The notes under the pieces: model-generated
What the model was told of the DNA's origin: nothing
The model's database searches: none
What the model saw: only the letters and a program-made list of their open reading frames with translations
Part shown: one piece after another, positions 1 to 5,395 of the stretch
Layout: each line of letters starts with the position of its first letter
Position numbering within the stretch: position 1 is the first letter of the stretch
Program-made: the position numbers and the translations under genes
Assembly (NCBI GenBank): GCA_018369015.1
Contig: JAGZDD010000104.1
Span: 1-13,096, forward strand
Length of the DNA: 13,096 bases
Direction of reading: 5' to 3'
DNA from: Clostridiales bacterium
GTDB taxonomy: Bacteria > Bacillota > Clostridia > Lachnospirales > Lachnospiraceae

Positions 1-163
1 AGATGGTGGAGTGCCGCAGGCACGGAACCATCTGGCTTTCATGCGTGGTGGTGCCGCGCGCAGCGCGGCATGAAAGTTTACTATGAAAGTTATCAAGTGC
101 CGCAGGCACGGAGCAATCCTGGCTTTCACTTATAGTGATGCCGCCGTCAGGCGGCATGTCAGC
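1..163 (+). repeat. Tandem pair of palindromic repeat units (family 1)
   Basis: Two diverged units lie in tandem with a period of 86 bp (about 1-76 and 90-163). Each has a core AGTGCCGCAGGCACGGA (10-26 and 96-112), then a GGCTTTCA block (34-41 and 121-128), then a GC-rich hairpin (TGCCGCGC/GCGCGGCA at 52-59 and 63-70; ATGCCGCC/GGCGGCAT at 138-145 and 150-157). In unit 1 the first 33 nt form a symmetric hairpin: AGATGGT (1-7) pairs with ACCATCT (27-33), and GTGCC (11-15) with GGCAC (19-23). A related unit occurs inverted at 5241-5366. No coding sequence is seen here. The end of an upstream gene is not visible. Confidence 0.75.
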
Positions 164-232
164 TTTGTTGGAATTCCAGAAAGTGTGAGTGCTTTGTGGA
201 TGTAAACAGAAACAGATTTTGGAGGTTATTTT

Positions 233-889
233 ATGCTTACACCAGTAGATATGCAGGGAAAAACGTTTAAGAGTGGTATGGGGTATTCCAAGGCCGATGT
301 AGATAGCTTTTTTGCGACACTGACCGCTGATTATGAAACCTTATACAGAGAAAATATGGAATTAAAAGATAAAGTAAGCACATTAAATGACGGTATTAAT
401 CATTACCGCAGTATTGAAAAGTCGCTTCAAAAAGCACTTGTGCTTGCGGAGCAGACGGCAGAGGAAACAATTTCGTCAGCAAAGACAAATGCTACAGTCA
501 TCGAGCAGGAGGCTGTCTTAAAGGCCCAGTCCATCGTTGCTGACGCAAAGATTGAGCTTGACCATATCCGGGCAAAAACTGTGGAAATGCTCCAGCAGTA
601 TGAGAGCTACCGTACCCAGTATAAGGCCTTAGCCAAGGCTCAGGTCGATCTTCTTGAAAGCGAGGCCTTTAACATTGAGGTTGCATCTCTTGACGCATTT
701 TCAAATCTGGAAAAGCAGGCGGCTGAAAATACTGCTGCGGTAAACGCTAAAGTCCAGTTCCAAAACACAAAGACACAGCCTGACGTTTCGACAGCTCCTT
801 TACAGGATGACGAAGACGAAACGCTTGAGGACGATATCCAGATTAATGATCTGGCAAGCTTATTTGGTGCTGACCAGAATGAAGCCTAA
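233..889 (+). CDS. divIVA: DivIVA-domain cell division/polarity protein
   Basis: This 218-residue protein begins with the DivIVA membrane-targeting signature: LTPVDMQGKTF at residues 2-12, then GYSKADVDSFF at 17-27. A long predicted coiled coil of about residues 28-160 follows, rich in Glu, Gln, Lys and Ala, and then an acidic tail (DDEDETLEDD near 193-202). In the family, the N-terminal domain binds negatively curved membrane at poles and septa, and the coiled coil oligomerises to recruit division or wall-growth partners. GGAGG (221-225) lies 7 nt before the ATG, which fixes the start. Placement just ahead of lspA and rluD fits Firmicute division/housekeeping clusters. The domain assignment is strong. 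Whether it acts as classical DivIVA, GpsB-like or in another role cannot be told here; the length favours DivIVA over the shorter GpsB. Confidence 0.9.
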   Translation: MLTPVDMQGKTFKSGMGYSKADVDSFFATLTADYETLYRENMELKDKVSTLNDGINHYRSIEKSLQKALVLAEQTAEETISSAKTNATVIEQEAVLKAQSIVADAKIELDHIRAKTVEMLQQYESYRTQYKALAKAQVDLLESEAFNIEVASLDAFSNLEKQAAENTAAVNAKVQFQNTKTQPDVSTAPLQDDEDETLEDDIQINDLASLFGADQNEA

Positions 890-936
890 ATAACAGTCCA
901 GATGTCCAGACTGCTGCATATAGATTTCAGATAAAG

Positions 937-1110
937 AAATGCCGTGCACAAAGCGCGGCATTTGTGCGATAAGCCCGGCAAGTGGCCGCCGTGCTTGCAC
1001 GAGCGGGGCTTTTCTTTGCTGCGGTCCGTGCTAGACGCGTGCCGTCGGCAGGCAGCACCATTTGCCGGGCAGTACAGCGAACGGCTTTGCCGCAAGATGT
1101 GCTGTATCGC
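937..1110 (+). repeat. Structured dispersed repeat, copy A (family 2)
   Basis: The divIVA-aroB gap contains a hairpin (AAATGCCGTGC at 937-947 with GCGCGGCATTT at 953-963, loop ACAAA, one G-T wobble). A conserved block at 961-1040 follows and matches 9637-9716: about 44 of the first 50 aligned bases agree, and the GCTGCGGTCCGTG stretch is shared. A second module at about 1059-1102, with the core TTTGCCG..GCAGTA...ACGGCTTTG, also recurs near 9552-9577, but there it lies upstream of the first module. Minus-strand frames read short Ala/Arg-rich peptides in both copies; these look like by-products of the repeat. Confidence 0.7.
971..1018 (+). terminator. Probable intrinsic terminator after divIVA
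   Basis: AAGCCC (971-976) pairs with GGGCTT (1006-1011), and an inner stem pairs GCAAG (978-982) with CTTGC (994-998). The structure is followed by TTTCTTT (1011-1017). It lies inside the family 2 repeat. The equivalent stems are kept in copy B, but the U-rich tail is not. Termination here is inferred from shape only. Confidence 0.45.
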
Positions 1111-1113
1111 AGC

Positions 1114-1147
1114 ATCGGATCGGAGAAATACTTTTCCTCTATCCGAT
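1114..1147 (+). promoter_or_regulatory. Hairpin in the aroB leader
   Basis: ATCGGAT (1114-1120) pairs exactly with ATCCGAT (1141-1147). An inner stem GGAGAA (1122-1127) pairs with TTTTCC (1132-1137, one G-T wobble) around a 4-nt loop. It ends 12 nt before the aroB Shine-Dalgarno (1160-1166) and has no U-run, so it is more likely a leader or processing structure than a terminator. Its function is unknown. Confidence 0.4.
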
Positions 1148-1174
1148 TCCTAAATACATAAGGTGAGTGATTTG

Positions 1175-2269
1175 ATGAAAACATTAACAATACGCGATCA
1201 GAGCAGGCCTATTTATGATATTGTATTTTCTGAAAGCTTTGACGGGCTGGTAAATGCCTGTATTCCGTTAAGGCTTAAGGACCGGAAAATCTGTATTGTC
1301 AGTGAAAGCAGGGTGGCCGGGCTTTATATGGAGGAAATGAAAGCCCTTTTACGGCCTTGTGCGCGGGAAGTGATTGATTTTGTGTTTCCAGAAGGAGAAG
1401 AAAGTAAAAATCTTTCGACCGTACAGATGCTTTATGAACGGCTTATTATCGCCCATTTTGACCGAAAGGATCTTCTTATAGCTCTCGGCGGAGGCGTAGT
1501 AGGGGATTTGACCGGCTATGCCGCGGCTACCTATCTTAGGGGGATTGATTTTATCCAGGTGCCTACAAGCCTTTTGGCCCAGGTTGACAGCAGTATCGGG
1601 GGCAAAACAGGGGTGGATTTTAACGCTTATAAAAATATGGTGGGTGCTTTTTATCAGCCCAGGCTTGTTTATATGAATTTTTCAGTACTTAAAAGCCTTG
1701 GAAAGCGGCAGTTTGTTTCGGGGATGGGCGAGATTATTAAGCATGGCCTCATTAAAGATATGGCCTATTATCAATGGATAAAGAGCCATAGAAATGAAAT
1801 TTTAAGCAGAGATACCGGCATTTTATCTGAACTTGTCTACAAAAGCTGTGAAATTAAGGGGCTTGTCGTGGAACATGATCCTAAAGAGCAGGGGGAGCGG
1901 GCACTTCTGAATTTTGGACATACGATTGGTCATGCCGTTGAAAAGCTGGAAAATTTTTCACTTCTCCATGGAGAGTGTGTGGCGCTTGGTATGGTGGGAG
2001 CTGCAAAAATCTCTTTGCTGCGCGGCGGGATCTTTATGTCTGATTTTGAGGATATAAAAAACACAATGACGAGCTTTGGCCTTCCAGTAATGCTTAAAAA
2101 GGCTCATTCTGTTTCAGAGATTGTATCTACAACAAAGCTGGATAAGAAGATGGAGGCAGGCGCGATTAAGTTTATATTGCTTTCTCCAATGGGCAGGGGA
2201 ATTATTGATAAAACGGTGACGGATGAAGAACTGGCCGCCGGCGCCAGAGAAATTGGCGGCCAGCCATAG
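1175..2269 (+). CDS. aroB: 3-dehydroquinate synthase
   Basis: This cytosolic enzyme of the shikimate pathway converts DAHP to 3-dehydroquinate using NAD+ and a divalent metal. The 364-residue product carries the family's hallmarks: the glycine-rich NAD site GGGVVGD at 105-111, the strongly conserved run PTSLLAQVDSSIGGKTG at 130-146, and the three expected metal ligands E186 (in GEIIKHG), H249 (in FGHTIGH) and H265 (in LLHGE). Length is normal. The ATG at 1175 is preferred because AAGGTGA (1160-1166) sits 8 nt upstream; an in-frame GTG at 1163 lies inside that site. No other aro genes are visible, so it may be co-transcribed with lspA and rluD, with gaps of 72 nt and an overlap of 14 nt. Confidence 0.97.
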   Translation: MKTLTIRDQSRPIYDIVFSESFDGLVNACIPLRLKDRKICIVSESRVAGLYMEEMKALLRPCAREVIDFVFPEGEESKNLSTVQMLYERLIIAHFDRKDLLIALGGGVVGDLTGYAAATYLRGIDFIQVPTSLLAQVDSSIGGKTGVDFNAYKNMVGAFYQPRLVYMNFSVLKSLGKRQFVSGMGEIIKHGLIKDMAYYQWIKSHRNEILSRDTGILSELVYKSCEIKGLVVEHDPKEQGERALLNFGHTIGHAVEKLENFSLLHGECVALGMVGAAKISLLRGGIFMSDFEDIKNTMTSFGLPVMLKKAHSVSEIVSTTKLDKKMEAGAIKFILLSPMGRGIIDKTVTDEELAAGAREIGGQP

Positions 2270-2341
2270 TCCGAGCTGTTACAATGTACTGCCTTGGCAG
2301 TATTTCTGGCAATGCCAAACAGGAAGGAGATCGGATCATTT

Positions 2342-2938
2342 ATGAAGTTAAAGAAATTTATTTTTCCCCTGCTGGCTGTTACTCTGCTAATTGCGGCAGA
2401 TCAGCTGACAAAATGGCTGGCAGTGGAGCATTTAATGGGCAAAGCCCCCGTGGTTTTATGGGAAGGTGTTTTTGAACTTCGTTATCTTGAAAACCGTGGG
2501 GCCGCTTTTGGAATTTTCCAAAACCAGATGATTGTATTTTTCATCCTGACAGTAGTTATCGGGGCCGGGTTGATATGGTTTTACTCAAAAATACCTGAAA
2601 AACGCCATTATTTTCTCATGCGTATTCCAGTAGCCGTATGCTTTGCCGGTGCCATTGGTAATTTTATTGACCGGGTACTCAGGGGCTATGTTGTCGATTT
2701 CTTCTATTTTAAGCTCATTGATTTTCCAATATTTAATGTGGCGGATATTTATATTACCTGTTCGGCGTTCTTTTTTGTCCTTCTTTTTATTTTTAAATAT
2801 AAAGAGGACGATTTTAATTTCCTGAGCCGCAATAAAAGGAATGGCAAAGAAGGTGCTAAAATACAAAAAACAGGTAAGACATGCTCTAAAGCGTCTGGCC
2901 TGAAACCATGCGAGGGGGATTCCCATGGCGAAAAGTAA
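2342..2938 (+). CDS. lspA: Lipoprotein signal peptidase (signal peptidase II)
   Basis: This polytopic membrane aspartic protease cleaves signal peptides from diacylglyceryl-modified prolipoproteins. The 198-residue product shows four hydrophobic segments (about 6-24, 62-80, 91-108, 130-152) and the family blocks ADQLTK (19-24), NRGAAFGIF (51-59), GNFIDR (106-111), VVDF (117-120) and FNVAD (131-135). By alignment to known enzymes the catalytic pair is D119 and D135. The ATG at 2342 is chosen because AAGGAG (2324-2329) precedes it and the first membrane segment then starts correctly; an upstream in-frame TTG at 2294 would add 16 residues. A basic, hydrophilic C-terminal tail of about 45 residues makes it longer than the usual 150-170. 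Its last 14 nt overlap rluD, which suggests translational coupling. Confidence 0.96.
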   Translation: MKLKKFIFPLLAVTLLIAADQLTKWLAVEHLMGKAPVVLWEGVFELRYLENRGAAFGIFQNQMIVFFILTVVIGAGLIWFYSKIPEKRHYFLMRIPVAVCFAGAIGNFIDRVLRGYVVDFFYFKLIDFPIFNVADIYITCSAFFFVLLFIFKYKEDDFNFLSRNKRNGKEGAKIQKTGKTCSKASGLKPCEGDSHGEK

Positions 2939-3974
2939 TGAAAGCCTTGAGCTTTCTCTGTCTTCATTTGAAGAAGATTTGTGGGAGGACGAGGAGTCCA
3001 TAGAGGAAAGCCAAGCTGCGCTGCCTTTAATGCCTGTACAAAAAAAAGTGCTGACAGCCGTAGTTGGCAGCGATGACAAGGGCGAGCGGGTTGACAAATA
3101 TTTGAGCACTCATTTTCCGGAATATTCCCGGTCTTATTTTCAAAAGCTTTTAAAAGACGGTGCGGTAATATCAGAGATGGGTCCGGTAAAGTGCAACCAT
3201 AAGGTAAGCGCCGGGCAAATCCTTACGATTCATGTACCAGAGCCGGTTAGCCTTGACATTGTTCCTGAGAATATACCGCTGGATATTTTGTATGAGGACG
3301 GTGATGTGCTTCTCATTAATAAGCCGAAAAATATGGTCGTGCATCCAAGCGCAGGACACGAGAGCCATACGGTTGTTAATGGCGTTATGTACCATTGTAA
3401 GGACCAGCTTTCCAGCATTAACGGGGTATTACGCCCAGGGATTGTTCACCGGATTGATAAAGATACAACCGGTGTTATTGTGATTTGCAAAAATGACCAG
3501 GCGCATATAAGCCTGGCAGAGCAGCTCAAGGAACATTCGATTACACGGCGTTATGAGGCTATTGTTTATAATAATATCCGGGAAGACGAGGGAACAGTGG
3601 ATGCTCCGATTGGACGTTCCCCGGCGGATCGTAAGAAAATGGCTGTAAATTATAAAAATGGGCGGAATGCTGTGACCCATTACCGGGTACTTCAAAGGTT
3701 TGGAAAATTTACCCATATTGAATGTACGCTTGAAACCGGGAGAACGCACCAGATCCGTGTGCATATGGCAAGTATCGGCCATCCGCTCCTTGGAGACAGT
3801 ATTTATGGGCCAGCCAAGTGCCCTTTCCGGCTGGAAGGCCAGACGCTTCATGCCCGGGTGCTGGGCTTTATTCATCCATCAACTGGTAAGTATGTGGAAT
3901 TTGAAGCTCCGCTGCCGGATTATTTTAAGGAATTGCTTCGCAAGCTTGGGAGCGAATATTATCTGAAAGTTTAA
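2925..3974 (+). CDS. rluD: RluD/RluA-family 23S rRNA pseudouridine synthase
   Basis: The 349-residue protein has an S4 RNA-binding domain at about 53-107 (GERVDKYLSTHFPEYSR...) followed by the RluA-type catalytic domain. Motif II, HRIDKDTTG (175-183), holds the catalytic aspartate D178. Other conserved blocks are DVLLINKP (127-134), ETGRTHQIRVHM and LLGDSIYG. The family isomerises specific uridines in large-subunit rRNA (1911/1915/1917 for E. coli RluD). The exact target here cannot be assigned, so rluD means family-level naming. GAGGGGG (2912-2918) serves the ATG at 2925 inside the end of lspA. An unusual acidic N-terminal extension of about 45 residues (EEDLWEDEESIEE) precedes S4. The gene ends the block before a strong terminator. 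Confidence 0.93.
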   Translation: MAKSNESLELSLSSFEEDLWEDEESIEESQAALPLMPVQKKVLTAVVGSDDKGERVDKYLSTHFPEYSRSYFQKLLKDGAVISEMGPVKCNHKVSAGQILTIHVPEPVSLDIVPENIPLDILYEDGDVLLINKPKNMVVHPSAGHESHTVVNGVMYHCKDQLSSINGVLRPGIVHRIDKDTTGVIVICKNDQAHISLAEQLKEHSITRRYEAIVYNNIREDEGTVDAPIGRSPADRKKMAVNYKNGRNAVTHYRVLQRFGKFTHIECTLETGRTHQIRVHMASIGHPLLGDSIYGPAKCPFRLEGQTLHARVLGFIHPSTGKYVEFEAPLPDYFKELLRKLGSEYYLKV

Positions 3975-3980
3975 AATACA

Positions 3981-4017
3981 CAGGCCGGGAATGTAAGTTA
4001 AATTTCCGGCCTGTTTT
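3981..4017 (+). terminator. Intrinsic terminator after rluD
   Basis: CAGGCCGG (3981-3988) pairs with CCGGCCTG (4006-4013), and the stem extends inward to about 12 bp with one G-T pair and a 9-nt loop. TTTTGCC follows. It begins 6 nt after the rluD stop codon. Confidence 0.85.
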
Positions 4018-4087
4018 GCCTGTTTGTGGACCATGGGAAACATGGGAAAATAGCTACAAATAGTGCGGCAGTATGTGTGATCCGGTA

Positions 4088-4116
4088 TTGACAAATCCCC
4101 ATATTTAAACTATCAT
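4088..4116 (+). promoter_or_regulatory. Promoter of the tetR-family gene
   Basis: A perfect -35 box TTGACA (4088-4093) and a -10 box TATCAT (4111-4116) are separated by 17 nt. This predicts transcription starting near 4123, about 35 nt before the ATG at 4158. No convincing palindromic operator was seen in the same stretch. Confidence 0.8.
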
Positions 4117-4157
4117 AACATACATACCATAAGAATGTAATGAAAGGGGACTTGTGG

Positions 4158-4820
4158 ATGGCACGGAATAAATATCCTGAAGTAACGCAGGAGAAGATTC
4201 TCGACGCAGCAATGCGGCTTTTTTTGGAAAAAGGCTATGAGCATACAACTATCCAGGATATTGTGGATGAGCTGGGCGGCCTTACAAAAGGGGCGGTGTA
4301 CCACCACTTTAAATCCAAGGAGGAGATTATGGATGCTGTGGGTGACCGGATGTTTAATGAGAATAATCCTTTTGCTGGTGTTATGGGCCGGAGCGATCTG
4401 ACGGGCCTTGAAAAGCTGAGGGAAATAGTGCGTATCAACCAGGCGGATGAGACGCGGCAAAAGCTGAATATTGAAAGTATGCCCATATTAAAAAACCCGA
4501 GAGTGCTGGCCGGAACTATTGAGTCCAACAGGACGGTACTAACGCCCCTGTTTTTTCAACTGATTGAGGAAGGCGTTAAGGACGGCTCCATTCATACAAA
4601 ATATGCAAAGGAGCTGTCTGAGCTTATTCCTCTGCTCACAAACCTTTGGCTGGCGCCCACAGTATATCCTTCGGATGCTGAAGGTATGCTTAATAAATTC
4701 CGGTTCCTTAGGGAAATGCTGGAACAAATGGGCGTTCCTGTGATTAACGATGAGATTATGGCCATAGCCGAAGCTTATTTTAAAGAAATTGAGTCAGCGC
4801 AAAATAAACAGGCTGAATAA
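4158..4820 (+). CDS. TetR/AcrR-family transcriptional regulator
   Basis: The 220-residue protein has a typical TetR N-terminal DNA-binding domain: EKILDAAMRLFLEKGYEHTTIQDIVDEL followed by GLTKGAVYHHFKSKEEI, about residues 12-62. The remaining roughly 155 residues form the variable ligand-binding and dimerisation domain, whose ligand cannot be predicted. The ATG at 4158 is preferred because AAAGGGGA (4143-4150) lies 7 nt upstream; an ATG at 4140 would add six residues. It has its own strong promoter. A large fused ABC exporter starts 575 nt downstream on the same strand, a common arrangement for TetR-type repressors of efflux systems, so control of that transporter is plausible. A strong hairpin between them argues against simple co-transcription. 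Confidence 0.92.
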   Translation: MARNKYPEVTQEKILDAAMRLFLEKGYEHTTIQDIVDELGGLTKGAVYHHFKSKEEIMDAVGDRMFNENNPFAGVMGRSDLTGLEKLREIVRINQADETRQKLNIESMPILKNPRVLAGTIESNRTVLTPLFFQLIEEGVKDGSIHTKYAKELSELIPLLTNLWLAPTVYPSDAEGMLNKFRFLREMLEQMGVPVINDEIMAIAEAYFKEIESAQNKQAE

Positions 4821-4824
4821 CTTT

Positions 4825-4840
4825 ATGCCGCGCTGCGCTG
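4825..4840 (-). repeat. Fragment of family 1 palindromic repeat
   Basis: ATGCCGCGCTGCGCTG, just after the tetR stop, begins with the same 11 nt as the inverted unit at 5241 (ATGCCGCGCTG). The match stops after the first hairpin arm, so this is at best a truncated copy. Confidence 0.35.
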
Positions 4841-4916
4841 AGTTGGTTACTGGTGACAATATCCTGGTAAATCAGGTATAAGTAACTTATAACATTAAGA
4901 GTCCTTATGAATAATG

Positions 4917-4972
4917 ATATGCTCCTCCCTGAAATAATAAAAACTGTTTATTTCAGGGAGGAGCATATTTTT
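4917..4972 (+). terminator. Perfect 21-bp hairpin with T-run, probable terminator
   Basis: Bases 4917-4937 are exactly complementary to 4948-4968, leaving a 10-nt loop (TAAAAACTGT). TTTTT (4968-4972) follows directly. The shape fits an intrinsic terminator closing the tetR transcript about 100 nt after its stop. The minus strand lacks a T-run after the stem. A perfect 21-bp stem is longer than needed for termination. Its 3' arm contains AGGGAGGAG (4955-4963), which would look like a ribosome binding site for the ATG at 4973 if read through. Confidence 0.65.
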
Positions 4973-5149
4973 ATGTCTGGAAACAGAAAGGTAGGACCTG
5001 AAGAAAAATTTCGGACAGTCTTAAGACAATTGCACAAAATTATATCCTTGACCTTGAAGATTTGGAGAAATAGTTACAATAGGTGTTTAGTTCAGAAAAA
5101 TTTAATAATTTACCCTGGTTGTGTGGCAGAGAAAAATCGTCTATACTAA
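4973..5149 (+). CDS. Questionable 58-residue ORF behind the hairpin
   Basis: ATG at 4973 follows GGGAGGAG at 10 nt spacing and opens 58 codons (MSGNRKVGPEEKFRTVLRQ...). The first 19 residues faintly recall the N-terminus of transposase helix-turn-helix proteins (a PEEK..VL pattern), but nothing diagnostic follows and the rest is not convincing protein. The Shine-Dalgarno is buried in the 21-bp stem. It could be a transposase remnant, a tiny regulated ORF or chance. The last is most likely. Confidence 0.2.
   Translation: MSGNRKVGPEEKFRTVLRQLHKIISLTLKIWRNSYNRCLVQKNLIIYPGCVAEKNRLY
5119..5147 (+). promoter_or_regulatory. Weak candidate promoter for the ABC transporter
   Basis: TTGTGT (5119-5124), 17 nt, then TATACT (5142-5147). 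The -10 is good and the -35 poor. An inverted repeat CTATA (5141-5145) / TATAG (5152-5156) overlaps the -10 and could be an operator. Use of this site would give a leader of about 245 nt that contains the inverted repeat unit at 5241-5366. Confidence 0.3.
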
Positions 5150-5240
5150 TTTATAGCGTCAATTTACCGGAAGAGTAGCGGATTACGGGAGCAGGCTTTG
5201 CCCCCAGGGAAGCTCTGACGGTATAGTTGGATAAATTTTT

Positions 5241-5366
5241 ATGCCGCGCTGTTCGCGGCTCCATCACGCATGAAAGGCAACCGTCCTCATACCTTGGGGA
5301 TATCAAATGTGCATACACAGGGTCAAGTAAACGTGCCCTGTGCCTGCTCACTTTATAGCTTTCATA
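5241..5366 (-). repeat. Inverted copy of family 1 palindromic repeat
   Basis: Read on the minus strand, 5278-5241 matches plus-strand 34-71 at 33 of 38 positions, including the GCGCGGCAT arm. Minus 5366-5336 closely matches 81-111 (CTATGAAAG.TAT.AAGTG then GCAGGCAC). The middle part is longer and differs from the units at the window start. It also contains a hairpin CACAGGG (5316-5322) / CCCTGTG (5336-5342). Together with 4821-5240 this fills the 575-nt gap before the ABC gene, and no credible gene was found on either strand. Confidence 0.65.
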
Positions 5367-5395
5367 GCAATTAGCTAAAAAAGGAAGATAGACAT

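Noticed and set aside
1..163. CRISPR array
   Set aside because: There are only two diverged units with an 86-bp period and internal palindromes, without uniform spacers or cas genes.
927..1190. Minus-strand ORF sharing RASTAA.CRAY and KAV.CTA with the minus-strand ORF at 9495-9713
   Set aside because: Both ORFs lie wholly or partly in the family 2 repeat, the shared peptides occur in opposite order, and neither has a convincing ribosome site. The similarity reflects the DNA repeat, not a protein family.
2294..2341. Longer lspA start at TTG 2294
   Set aside because: It would add a hydrophilic 16-residue leader with no ribosome site; AAGGAG at 2324-2329 supports the ATG at 2342.
4032..4049. 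Tandem CATGGGAAA repeat in the rluD-tetR spacer
   Set aside because: Two 9-bp copies only, with no link to the promoter boxes; likely trivial.
5151..5351. 66-codon minus-strand ORF before the ABC gene
   Set aside because: It coincides with the inverted repeat unit at 5241-5366 and has no ribosome site or family signature.
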